Source: Begonia masoniana
Taxonomy: Eukaryota > Streptophyta > Magnoliopsida > Cucurbitales > Begoniaceae
Direction of reading: 5' to 3'
Assembly (NCBI GenBank): GCA_022432975.1
Contig: CM039511.1
Coordinates: forward strand, 23,462,557-23,526,556
Length of the DNA stretch: 64,000 bases
The stretch's first letter is position 1. Each line of letters starts with the position of its first letter. The translations under genes and the position numbers were made by a program. Shown one piece after another: positions 22,908 through 32,866 of this stretch. The notes under the pieces were generated by a model. That model worked only from the letters and a program-made list of their open reading frames with translations. It was not told where the DNA came from and did not search any database.

Positions 22908-25733
22908 TGTGACAGCCCAGAATCCGAACCCGATCGGGGTCCGGGATCGGAGCCATCACTCCGGGATAGAGGACGGAAAACAGTGACTATTTTCTCTTCT
23001 TTTTTTTTGAACGTATCGGTCAAAACAGTGGACATTATGCTTTTAAAATATTTACAGAGAAACAGAATCTAATGACAGTAAACATGCACCGTCATCGCAA
23101 ACCCTATAAACGCAACTTTACAGAGAGGGAGAAACTACAGTGAGTAACAGAAAACATTTACAGGGAGAGAGAGAGTTCTCGGGTGTAGAAATTTAAAACA
23201 GGTTTCAATAATGGATAACATAACAGAAATTAGCATAAGGCTGGCGGAGGAGGAAACAGGAAATGTTGGCAGAAGACTTAGGCGAATAACCGACGGAAGA
23301 CTTAGTTTAAAGGAGCAGCGGAAGACTTGAATGACGTCAGCCGGAAGATGTAAATGCAAAGACAGAAGCGGAGATGACGTCAGGCGGAAGATTAGAGCTA
23401 TCGGTGGATTCAGATACGACAAAAGACGAACATTATTCAGCGGAAGAGGCTGAGTAAAACTGGACAGAAGAGGCGGTGACGTCAGCCGGAAGATGGGTGA
23501 CGTCAGTCGGAGGATACAGACAATTGATGAAATCAGACGAGGTGATGACGTCAGCCGGAAGATGGATGACGTCAGCCGGAAGATACAGACAGAAACTGTG
23601 AATGAACTGGGTGGGAGAGATAAGCCGGCGGTGGATGTCGAATAAGACAAGACAGATGACGTCACCGGAAGATGTAATTACACTGGCGGAAGACTTGGGT
23701 GATGTCAACCGGAAGATGGGATTTTAAACTGGGCGGAAGACTTATGCTGACATCAGCCGGAAGACATATTTACACTGGGCGGATGACTTGGTTTTTAAGA
23801 CAGAAACTTGACAAATTTTTACAGAAAGACATGCCAACAGAAAACTTCGAAACAAAAAGCAATAAGGCTTCAAGCGTCCAAACCTGATTCCAAACATAGT
23901 TTTGAAGCATGACAGAAGCTAGAAAACCTAACAGAAATTCAGGAAAAACAACTGCATGGATTACTCCATAACCAGAGACAATCCATGCACAGATTTTCAG
24001 GGGATATCCCAAATGAATTCAGAATACTTCAGAACCCAATTTAACTGTCAAATACAGTACAAACAGAAGGCATGAAAGTTATAGACCTTCAATACCCGAT
24101 TCTAAACAAGGTTGTGGAACATACTTTGCAATTGACAGATTCAAAGAAACGGACTGCATGGATAGTTCCAAACTAGAAGCCATCCATGCACAAACTAATA
24201 AAAGGAAATCCCAGCAGTTTCAGAATAATTTCAATACATTCCAAGACATAAATACAACTGTCAAATACAGAGGTTTTAGAATACACCAACAAAACCTATA
24301 CATAAATCAGATTTCTAACAAAAATCCTGACAGAGTTTTGAAACAAAACACCAGAGTTCAGTAAAACCTACAGACATAAAATTTACTTAAAAACTGAAAC
24401 CTCAGAGTAGAAACATGTCTGACTGCAACAACCACCCTGTGAGCTCGATCCACCATTTACATCAGATCATCATTTTGAGGAACAAGGTCCTCGGTTTCAG
24501 GTTCAGTACCTACACCAGAGAGTTCACCTATGAGTCTAAAACTCAGTAAGGACATAATCAGAATGCAGTGATGCAAAATGCTATGCATGCAGTTTTTCAG
24601 AAATACGGTGACAGTACAGAGCATTAAGTTACAGTGGCAGTAGAATTAAGTGGAGCTTATAGGGGAACTGGCAAACAGTGGGGGAGGGGGAGGGTGCACT
24701 ATCAGGCACATTCAGGGATACAGTACAATAAACGGTAAACAGTAACAGTTCAGTGGCCAGTCCCCGTCTCGCACTTAACCTGGTACATTTCAGTGGGATT
24801 TTATCTTATTAGTTTCAAACGGTGTACAGAAATCGGTTTTGCATGAATTTTCAGGAAAACAGTGTATGCATGACATTCTCAGTGCTTGAACCTATAACAG
24901 CAGACATCAGAAATAACAGGGCATATTGTGAGATAGAAAACAGACAACTCAGAACGTGAACTGAGCAGACAACACAGAACACAAACTGAACAGAAGCTAT
25001 AACATTTCTACCCAAAACTACCCGACAGAACAGGAACCCTAGTACCTCTGTGATGTAGGGCCTTAAGGGCCAACCTACGGTTATGAACTTACCTGTTTTC
25101 CTCGATGCAGTCAGCTGAAAAGTCTCGGAAATGCTCGAACCTGTTTGCTGCAATGTAGTGAAATTAAACAATCTGCAAATGCTAACAAATAACTTGTAGA
25201 ATATGCAGCAAGCTCATTTCAACACTTTAGGAAAGCACACTAACGTATTTTCATCCAAAACGGTGAGTTTTCACAAAATAATAACCCTAAACCCAGTGAA
25301 AACTCGCATTAAACTTGTCCAAAATCTATAACTTTCGTAGATGATTACCTTGGTTGAAGGAAACAAAAGAAAAGCGCGGAAACAAAGTGTTGGTGCTTTG
25401 TCAAAATCGCCAGGAAGAGAAAACAAGGAGCAATGGAAAAAAAAAACAGATGAGAAGTGAGGGTTTCACGTAGGAGGAAGAACTTAACTTCTTCATCAAG
25501 TCGCCAGATGTCATTCAACCATTTGCTCACTTCCACCTACCTTAATTACTTCCACATTTACCCTTACATTGGCTTTTAACTAAGATTGACTTGTTTTGGT
25601 TAGTTGGTCATTAAATTGGTCCTCCCTTAAACATTCCATCATTTCAACCAAAACATACATTGTATTTAAATAATAGTAATCCCACTTATACAATTCGGGG
25701 AAACAATTACATGGCAAAAGGCCGGGTGTTACA
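22908..25733 (-). mobile_element. Solo LTR F (minus) inserted in LTR G
   Basis: It runs from TGTGACAGCCC at 22908 to GGGTGTTACA at 25733, 2,826 bp, flanked by a perfect duplication ATGAT (22903-22907 and 25734-25738). On the minus strand it has acceptor 1 CAAACAG/GTTCG, a 48-nt exon-like block (25,093-25,140), donor 2 CAG/GTAAGT and the GGGCCTTAAGGGCC block near 25,060. It also has a G-rich tract at 24,679-24,697 and CTGCATGGAT motifs (23,953 and 24,153, an internal duplication). A hypervariable block follows toward its terminus. No coding sequence is present. Confidence 0.9.
23130..23790 (-). repeat. Hypervariable minisatellite of LTR F (GACGTCAGCCGGAAG type)
   Basis: Repeated units centre on GATGACGTCAGCCGGAAGAT and GGCGGAAGACTTG, with at least a dozen imperfect copies. 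GACGTC is palindromic. Minus-strand open frames across the region (Ser/Leu/Pro-rich) are a by-product of the repeat. Confidence 0.8.
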
Positions 25734-26148
25734 ATGATACTTCAACTTCCTCAGAAAACCCGAATCTAAATCTCAAATCAACTCTCAAATGATTAATCAG
25801 TAAACGCATTGTCCAAATCTTATCTCGAGCTTGGAGTATCGGAAGAAATCCGAAGGAAGTTAATCGCTGTAGGAAGAACATAGAAGGAAGCTGAGGGGAG
25901 AGAGAATCAATTGAGAGAGGAAAGTCGGCTGGTGGAGGCTTTTGTGAGGTTAAAGGATTTTCATTTTCTATTTGTACACCTAATAAGCTAGCCTTAATTA
26001 CAAATTTGCCACTAAACCTAATTTTTATAAAAAGGACTAATTAAACTTTGGCGCCCAAAATTCCGACTAAAGAGATATATGCATGGATGACAGTTAATTC
26101 TGTTTCGTTAAAAGAGAGTTCACCTGTCTGGAGTTGTCCGGTGTTACA

Positions 26149-26590
26149 TTTTAGTAGTCGTCCAAAGTATGGACGTCATCCAGAGTAAGTGGATGAGTCA
26201 TCGTCCAAAGTTAGGGGCGAGTCCAAAGCTGGAGACAATGAAGTCACGTGGACTATAGCGATAAAATCACGTGGTCTGTGGACGTTAAGTTTAAGTAAGT
26301 CTATGGACGTTAGTCTGTGGATGATGAGTTTATGTAGCCCGTGGACAATGAAGTCACGTGGACTGGGGACAATAAAGTCACGTGGTCTGTGGACGATAAA
26401 GTTCAGTTAAGTGTTTTTGTAAGAAAGTCATCGTCCACGTCCAAAGTATTCTGTCTTCTGTCTCCGTTGTCCACACTGACTACTGTTTTCAGTCGTCCTC
26501 ACTGCCTACAGTTTTCAGTCGTCCACTCTGCCTACAGTTTTCAGTCGTCCACGCCTCCTTCTGCTTTTGTCGTCCAAACTCGATAGAGAG
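26149..26590 (+). repeat. Hypervariable minisatellite of LTR C (GTGGACGAT / CGTCCAC type)
   Basis: Units such as AAGTCACGTGGACT, GTCTGTGGACGATAA and, further on, TTTTCAGTCGTCCAC and TGCCTACAG recur here. The first half is rich in GTGGAC and the second in its reverse complement GTCCAC, so the transcript could fold on itself. It resembles the block of LTR B more than those of other copies. Confidence 0.7.
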
Positions 26591-26781
26591 AAATATCTTC
26601 CTCCACCGTTTAAATTGATGAAACCCGATAGGAAGAGTCGACTTTACTGTTTATTTGAGGAAACCCAAGAGGAATTTAACTGTCTTTAAATGAGAAAAAA
26701 GAAAAAGAATAAAATAAAAGTTTAAATTTTACGTCATTATTAGGAATAATGTTATGGGAAATATTGGGTCGTTACACTGCA

Positions 26782-27025
26782 TGTTATTAAATTAGTAACG
26801 CATTACTAACTTAAATGGATTCCTTAAAGTTATGTATTACTACACATCCATGAGGTTGTGTTGAGGTTAAGAAAAAATTCATGTAACAGTTAATGGTTGA
26901 CTGTTACATGAATTTTAAATCATGTAATAGTCCACCATTAACTGCAGAAAATATCAGCTCTTAATCCATGCTTTGTTAAGAAAAGATTTTCCTTAATCTT
27001 TTCTTCCTTCCTAACTGCTTCATCT
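26782..27025 (+). other. Non-LTR stretch with overlapping inverted repeats
   Basis: No gene is recognised. It contains a perfect 17-bp inverted repeat (26874-26890 with 26900-26916). A second, overlapping 25-bp inverted repeat (26887-26911 with 26920-26944) has two mismatches. It follows the target duplication of LTR C and precedes the copia fragment. Confidence 0.6.
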
Positions 27026-27033
27026 CGTGCCAC

Positions 27034-27381
27034 TTGTTCAGGGATCATAGAAACTTAGTTGAGTTGCCTAAGGACAAGAAATCTGTTAATTGCAAATGGG
27101 TGTTCAAGAAAAAGGAAGGTACACCGGGTGTTGAAGAAGACAGGTACAAAGCACGTCTGGTTGCTAAGGGTTACAGTCAGATCCTAGGTGTAGACTTCAC
27201 TGATGTGTTTTCTCCAGTTGTTAAGCATAGCTCGATTCGAGCTTTGTTAGGCGTTGTGGCTATGCACGACCTTGAGCTTTAGCAGTTGGATGTAAAAACT
27301 GCATTTTTACATGGAGAACTTGAGGAGGACATCTATATGCAGCAACCTGAAGGTTTCAAAGTTCCTGGAAAGGAGAAAGTG
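27034..27381 (+). pseudogene. Ty1/copia reverse transcriptase fragment
   Basis: The frame reads [30 protein letters not shown] and [20 protein letters not shown], then a TAG at 27280-27282, then QLDVKTAFLHGELEEDIYMQ and PEGFKVPGKEKV. These are N-terminal RVT_2 motifs of plant copia elements. The Asp of DVKTAF, a catalytic residue, is present. Only about 115 residues remain; the downstream palm with the YVDD motif is absent, and an LTR fragment starts at about 27,383. It is a dead remnant with no visible copia LTRs nearby. Confidence 0.88.
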
Positions 27382-27382
27382 T

Positions 27383-28120
27383 AGAATCAAATCGAGCTAT
27401 GTTAAGTTAAAAACGAAAATCCTCGTATTTCAAAATTCCCACTATTTTAGTCTTAACTATGAACAGAATTAAAATCATTTATTGCATGTTTATAAAATAA
27501 ACATGCAATAAACCCTACTGTTTTGTGATGTAGCCCTGAAGGCAACACGCATACTCTACTTACCTGCGTCCATAGAAATCTCAATCCAATTCTATGATCT
27601 TAATTGCTCAACCTATAAACCTATAACATAACAAGTCAACATATTCTATCAACTTCCCACTCTACAAAAAATCAAATTCAGGACATCCAAGAGAAAATCC
27701 ACAAGTAAGCCTTAATTAACCAAAACATGAAATTGCCTCATTTTCCTACCAACTTCGGAAATTCATATCTAACTCAATACTTGTTCGATTTTAACGATTC
27801 AATGTGTTATTGAAACCTTAGGATGTCTATTTTCTCATGGAGAAATCTATTTAACAATCCAACATAATTTACACAACCGAAGTTTCAAACGAACAGAGCT
27901 TCCCCTGTTTTAACATTGACCAAACTTCAAACGATCGTAACTCCCTCAATTTTTATCGGATTATAGCAATTCAACATGTTTCGGAAACCTCTAAATGTCT
28001 ATTTTCAATCGCGGAAATCTACATAATTAATTAAGCACAACATCATAGCCGAAATTATCCATTTCTGAAACTGCCCTGCACTATATCTAAATTCTGAGTT
28101 TCTTTAAACATCCACAACAA
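27383..28120 (-). mobile_element. Truncated minus LTR of the long-LTR family
   Basis: The segment has GTGATGTAGCCCTGAAGGCAA and CTACTTACCTGCGTCC near 27,525-27,575, the reverse of the donor-2 region in LTRs N, O and L. An AATTCATATCTAACTCAATAC-type stretch typical of intron 1 in these LTRs follows. Neither LTR end is present. A perfect hairpin (ATTGCATGTTTAT, loop AAA) lies at 27,481-27,509. The right limit is approximate. Confidence 0.55.
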
Positions 28121-28323
28121 ACCAATTATGTTAAATTGGCGTAATCCATTTAACGTTAATATGTTAATATGTTATGTATATGGATAACTTAAAGAGGGGG
28201 AATTTCATTAAACAAATCGATTACGCCAATCCAACTCGCTCCACAACATGTATTGAGGACCTGCAGTTAATCTCTGCATTAGGGTACTTATCGGATTGAA
28301 CCAAGAAGCACCAATCCCACTAT

Positions 28324-28548
28324 TTGATTGCCTTATTCTTGGATTTACAGGGCTTAGAGACATCATATTTTGGAGCTGAAATTTTGAAACCTCTAGCCAG
28401 ATGTGGGGAAGATGCCTCCAAATATCGCGCAAAGATTTGTTGTGGAGCAGAAGTTATGCTGGAAGGAGTGGAAGTCGTTGGAGCTCGGATTATTGCTCTA
28501 GCTGAGAACAATATGTCAACTTGGGAGAGGCATAACTCTCTCATGTGA
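28324..28548 (+). other. Unassigned short ORF, possible gene fragment
   Basis: A 74-residue frame contains GLETSYFGAEILKPLARC, ASKYRAKICCGAEV and GVEVVGARIIALAENN. Base composition here is more balanced than in the flanking AT-rich DNA. The opposite strand is also open over the same stretch (74 residues, ending CKSKNKAIK), so coding strand and reality are uncertain. No family is recognised. It could be an exon captured by a transposon or a pseudogene piece. Confidence 0.3.
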
Positions 28549-28560
28549 AAATGTATGGAT

Positions 28561-29286
28561 ACGATTCTTGTGGCTTGTTAAATCTATATGTGTGGGGTTG
28601 ATTTTCTTTAAAAATGAGGGGATGAATCATTGGGGATCAAAAGGTATGGCTGAAATGATGCTCATTGGTCTAGAAAATGATAATGATGAACCTTCTCGAG
28701 TCTTTGGCTCTCCTTGAGGAAGAGCTCTCCAACTTGGTGTGAAGAGAGCTTCATACACCATTGCTGAATGTTCTACCTTCAGGGAAGAGGTAGGGAAGAG
28801 AGCAATACAATAAATTCAACTACGCTCACAAAGATAAAAACCAAAACACACATACTCAGATATGACTCACAGAGGAGATGCGGCGACTTGATGCTTGGAA
28901 GCTTCAAGATTTGGACGAAGATGAACTTCAATTTTTCTATTCAAAATTTGCTGCTAAGAGAAACCCTTAATGGTGGTATAAATACCACAACAAGATTAGG
29001 GTTTACAACCTAAAGAGAAGGTTAATACAAAAGAGTAAAATGAAAGTGGGAGAAAGGAGGTGTTCGGCCAAATGAGGAAACCATTCACTTTATGGTCCCT
29101 CTTGCCATGTGTCTCTCTCCTCCTCACAAGATGGTCCCCACCATCAATACTACACACTAAAATTGAGTAAGGTTCAGCAAAAGGATTCAAGAAATACAAG
29201 CACAAGTTGAAAATAAAATCCACTTCTAGAATCAGCCATGTGTTCGGACTTCTTTGTGAGAAAAAGAAGTCTCTCTATAATTGGTC
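28561..29286. other. No recognised gene
   Basis: AT-rich sequence of mixed composition with several short open frames and no domain signature. The stretch 28,960-29,280 contains purine-rich runs and GTTCGGCCAAATGAGG but no identifiable element ends. Confidence 0.4.
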
Positions 29287-30033
29287 TGGTTGACAATTCG
29301 GCCCTCGAACTATTAGGATTTTTAAATTCAGTCCCCGAACTATTTGTTTCGACAATGCGGCTCTCAAACTTTTAGGTTTTTTCAATTCAGTCCCTGAACT
29401 ATTTTTTTCAACAATTTGGCCCTCGAACTTTTAGAATTTTTCAATTCAGTCCCCGAACTATTTTTTTCGACAATTTGGCCCCCGAACTTTTAAGATTTTT
29501 CAATACAGTCCTCAGACTATTTTTTTCGACAATTCGGCCCCTAAATTATTAAGATTTTTCAATTCAGTCCCCGAACTTTTTGTTTCGACAATTCGGCCCC
29601 CGAACTTTTAAGGTTTTTCAATTCAGTTCCCGAACTATTTTTTTCGACAATTCGGCCCCGAACTTTTAAGGTTTTTCAATTCAGTCCCCGAACTATTTTT
29701 TTCGACAGAACAGCCCGCGAACTATTAGGGTTTTTCAATTCAGTCCCCGAACTATTTTTTTAGACAATTCGGTCCCTGAACTTTTAGAGTTTTTTAATTC
29801 AGTCCCCGAACTATTTTTTTCAACAATTCGGCCCCCAAACTTTTAGGGTTTTTCAATTCAGTTCCCGAACTATTTTTTTTGACAGATCGGCCCCCGAATT
29901 ATTAGGGTTTTTCAATTCAGTCTCCGAACTATTTGTTTCGACAATTCAACTCCCGAACTATGAGGGTTTTTCACTTCTGTGCCTGAACTATTTTTTTTCA
30001 CAATTCGACCCCCGAACTTTTAGGATTTTTCAA
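29287..30033 (+). repeat. 59-bp minisatellite upstream of the WOX13-like gene, about 12-13 units
   Basis: Imperfect units run CGACAATTCGGCCCCCGAAC, TTTTAGGGTTTTTCAATTCA, GTCCCCGAACTATTTTTTT. Units differ by several substitutions and 1-2-bp length changes, so the array is much older than the 26-, 60- and 70-bp arrays. It ends about 280 bp upstream of the homeobox start codon. Confidence 0.92.
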
Positions 30034-30169
30034 TGGAGAGAAATAACGTGCAGAGAAAAAGAGTATGGTTGGCTGGGTCATACTAGTAGTTCCATAAAAA
30101 AAAAAAAAAAAAAGGAATTTTTAACCTTGTGAATTTTTTATTCAGGCCCCTGAGTAAGTGGGTTTTTCC

Positions 30170-30178
30170 CTTTATATT
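30170..30178 (+). promoter_or_regulatory. TATA-like motif before the WOX13-like gene
   Basis: TTTATATTA lies about 145 bp upstream of the chosen start codon, between the 59-bp minisatellite and the gene. The distance leaves room for a short leader. This is position and composition only. Confidence 0.3.
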
Positions 30179-30316
30179 ATCCTTGTCGTGGCGTGTGATT
30201 CTCTTTCAAATCAACTCTTCCTTTTTATTTTGCTTTGCTTTAGAAGAAACAGAGGAGGTGTTTGCAGAAATGGGTTTGGTGAGGAAGTAGGCGTGGTCCA
30301 GAAAGGAGAGATTATA

Positions 30317-31663
30317 ATGGAGTGCCAGAATCAGCAGCAAAACCGAGAAGAGCAACTACCAATGCATATGCCAATTGATCATCAGTTGCAGAACCCCGAT
30401 GGGTTGTTCGTGAAGGTGATGACGGACGAGCAAATGGAGCTTCTCCGGCGGCAGATCTCTGTCTACGCTTTCATTTGTGAACAGCTTGTCGAGATGCACA
30501 AGGCTATGACCGCCCAACAGGAACTTACTGGTATCTGTCACCAAATATACAACCTTTTGACTTTTTATTAATTACTTGCGTCTTGATGATTGAAATTTTC
30601 GATTTTTCCCCCACTGATTTCTTATTTTCCCTCCTCTAACTGGAATTTTTGAAATTAGTTGTTTAACGAGGGTGGGCATTATGAGTATGAATCTTGGGCA
30701 TGCATTAGTGTTTTTTAAGTGAATTTTGTCCTGTTTAATCCCTAAAATAGTTTGAGAGAAAGAGGTTTTGATGAAAATAGATAGTGCAGACTGCAGAGAG
30801 AGAGATTTTAATCAGACTATAGAACAAACTGTACAGTTGGCATAATGTAATTGTGTGGCTCTGAAACACCAGATGAAAACTTGAGAGAGAAAGAGAAGTC
30901 AACCTGTAAAAGTGTTTGCATATTCAATTATAAATTAATAATTACTAATTCTTATGTTAGTGATATGCTTTTGACATGCTTGGCTTTGGTATGAGGTCAG
31001 GGAATCTATATTATGATCCAATGACGGCATCTAGCGGGCACAAGATTACGGCTCGGCAAAGGTGGACGCCAACGCCTATGCAGCTTCAAATACTCGAGCA
31101 TATTTTTGACGAAGGAAATGGCGCTCCAAGTACGCAGAGGACGCAGAGGATTAGGGAGATAACTATCGACCTTTCACAACATGGGCAAATCTTGGAAGCA
31201 AATGTGTATAATTGGTTCCAGAACAGAAGAGCGCGCAGTAAAAGAAAGCAGTCAGCTTCAATCCCTAACAATGCAGATTCAGAAGTGGAAACAGAAGTAG
31301 AGTCTCCAAAGGCAGTGGGTGTCCCATCATTTGAGAATCATGCACATAGAAGTGGTGATGTCTACGGGAAATCAGAGTTAGGCGTTGAAATGCAGGGCTT
31401 GGATGGACGCAACCTGTTTTTCACTTGAGATCTTGTAACTCAGGCCGTATGAGTACGTATTCTCATGCATTAAAATCCATTTCTTTGGGTTGTATAAAGC
31501 ATTCTATCTTTTCCAAACTATACTATTGTTGAAAATCATTTGTTTTTTTTTTTTTGTGGCATTTTTCTATTTTACAGGGACGGATGGGTCAATCAGCAAA
31601 TTAGAAATTCCGGGGAGTTGCAGTTGCTCCGATCCTTGTGAAGGATATGAGGTCGATGAATGA
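30317..31663 (+). CDS. WUSCHEL-related homeobox protein, WOX13 clade
   Basis: A nuclear homeodomain transcription factor of the ancient WOX13 clade; family members act in fruit, root, flowering or callus development, and the exact role here is unknown. Exon 1 is 30,317-30,530 (ATG at 30,317, donor G/GTATCT); the clade motif [16 protein letters not shown] and CEQLVEMHK are visible. Exon 2 starts at 31,001 after GGTCAG and keeps the frame (phase 1). The homeodomain, about residues 89-155, has [25 protein letters not shown] and the helix-3 motif [17 protein letters not shown]. The acidic SEVETEVE follows, typical of WOX13. A 9-bp tandem duplication adds three residues between helices 1 and 2. 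Exon 2 is open to TGA 31,426-31,428 (213 residues). A further exon at 31,578-31,663 ([10 protein letters not shown]...EGYEVDE) resembles the usual WOX13 C-terminus, so splicing from an upstream donor (for example near 31,352) is likely. The upstream ATG at 30,158 is probably not used. Confidence 0.9.
31132..31149 (+). repeat. 9-bp tandem duplication inside the homeobox
   Basis: ACGCAGAGG occurs twice in a row, giving Thr-Gln-Arg twice. Relative to the WOX13 proteins I know (PSKQKIKDIT) this adds three residues ([13 protein letters not shown]) in the loop and start of helix 2, without a frameshift. Confidence 0.8.
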
Positions 31664-31922
31664 TGATAGCTGATCTTTCTTAATGAAAGAGTATGAACCA
31701 CTAATGAAACAGTTGTACTGTTTTTTATTCATTTATAGAAAGGAAATTAAAATTTTGCAAAAAATTCTCACATCTTAGGAAGCAATCGATGATACACGGT
31801 GTGCGTCAACTAAATACAAATGACTGTATAAGCATAATCATAGTTTCCTCCCGAGGATTTTCTAATAGTACATGGACAACTGTGAAGAGAAGAAGACCCA
31901 GAGTCCCATAGTTTATAGAAAA

Positions 31923-32341
31923 TTAAAGACAACTTGAAGAAGAGCCAGATTCCCAACCTTCAATTTGATCTTCCACAGCAGCATAGGAAGTATCCTGACA
32001 CAAAATATGATTACATCGCCAGAACCAATCTCTATTCACCCAACTCCAGCTTTTCTTCAACTGATCTCGAGGCACATAAGATATTTTTTGCCATGAATAT
32101 GCAGTACCAATGAAGATACGTACAAATTTCGCTCTTGGGTAAATCTTTGATGCAGCTTGCCTATTCATTTAGGATTGACGACATGGTTTACCAACATTAA
32201 GCAATAGGGTTTTTACTTTCTAACCTTTGATCTTGTATTCCTCCAACCTGCAGTGCTCTGTTGGGAAGAGTACGAAAACTTTTCAATGGTATTTAGAACA
32301 GCAATTTTATCCTCGCATCTGGCTCGATTACTCAACAAATC
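31923..32341 (-). other. Possible last two exons of an unidentified gene, convergent with the WOX13-like gene
   Basis: On the minus strand a 39-codon open block (32,341-32,225: DLLSNRARCEDKIAVLNTIE, KFSYSSQQ) follows an ACATAG acceptor-like site. A second open block (about 32,157-31,923) reads KIYPRAKFVRIFIGTAYSWQ, WSWVNRDWFWRCN and VEDQIEGWESG before a stop. The blocks could be joined from a GTAAAA donor (32,210) to an AATAG acceptor in frame, but the intron would be only 56 nt. I do not recognise the protein. The codons look non-repetitive and unlike retroelement sequence. Upstream exons were not found. Confidence 0.3.
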
Positions 32342-32548
32342 CTATGTAAACAGACAGAGGTACAAATCCATGATGAGAAATGTCAATTCATTAGATTATA
32401 AAGACGCGCATGGCAAAGAGGGCCAAGCAGAATAATTTCCTTAAAAAAACAGTGACTTGCATATGAAAAATTGACACAAAACTGTTGTATCTAAAAATTG
32501 GTTGGTGCAATTCAAACAGAAATTGTACCAACCTTGGAAGGAAAAGAG

Positions 32549-32866
32549 TTATTTTTGGATGGGTTCATAAACCCTAACTTGTTTTATAAATTGTGCATGT
32601 GCGTTGCACCCTTCCTTTTTAATTATAACGTGTGCATGTACGCCGCACCCTTTCTTCAAAAGATCTTCCAATAATCTTGGGCTTCTTGCTCTAGTTATTG
32701 GGCCGCCCGTATCTTCAATTGGATCCTTGTTCTTGGGCTTTGACTTGGTCTCAACTTGGATCACATCATAAACCAAGTCATGTGGATCTTTATCTCTTTC
32801 CAACCCACGTGAATCTTTATCTCTTTGTAGTTTGTGTGGATCTTTACCCTTTTGTCTCAAATCCAT
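32549..32866 (-). pseudogene. C-terminal tail of a retroelement polyprotein
   Basis: The minus frame has a Lys/Asp-rich repeat (KGKDPHKLQRDKDSRGLERD) and then GGPITRARSPRLLEDLLKKG. GP-I/M-TR-A/S-R-A-K type motifs mark the extreme C-terminus of many plant gypsy pol proteins. The following VHAHVIIKKEG...CNAHAQF is encoded by GCATGTGCG-type repeats like those at 62,510-62,610, probably LTR sequence. No upstream pol domains are present. Confidence 0.5.

Larger units (their letters stand above)
21176..26148 (-). mobile_element. LTR G (minus), left end deleted, contains LTR F
   Basis: The right end GGTGTTACA at 26148 is an LTR start read on the minus strand. On the minus strand it carries acceptor 1 GACTTAG/GTGGG, the exon-like block 22,602-22,648, donor GTAAATG, the GATGTAGGGC...GCCGG block near 22,560 and TAAGCCTAATGTTTAG near 22,035. 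It has a CATCCACCG-type hypervariable block at its left. The expected terminal sequence at the left is missing: the LTR begins abruptly at the end of the 70-bp array. LTR F interrupts it at 22,908-25,733. Confidence 0.75.
17137..26776 (+). mobile_element. Solo LTR C (plus), containing LTRs G and F
   Basis: It starts TGTAACACCCAG at 17137 and ends GGGTCGTTACA at 26776. It is flanked by a perfect 5-bp duplication CTGCA (17132-17136 and 26777-26781). Its own sequence is 17,137-21,175 (head, fused exon block, donor 2, 70-bp array) and 26,149-26,776 (hypervariable block and tail). The middle holds the minus LTR G. The acceptor-2 and ATCCATGCAG blocks are absent, so part of C was deleted together with the tail of G at the junction near 21,175. 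Confidence 0.85.

Noticed and set aside
23135..23708. Ser/Leu-rich minus-strand ORFs of 176 and 91 residues
   Set aside because: They translate the GACGTCAGCCGGAAG minisatellite of LTR F and show only the repeat.
30158..30316. N-terminal extension of the WOX13-like protein from ATG 30,158
   Set aside because: The extension ([11 protein letters not shown]...) is hydrophobic, unlike any WOX protein, and overlaps the TATA-like region; ATG 30,317 gives the expected N-terminus.
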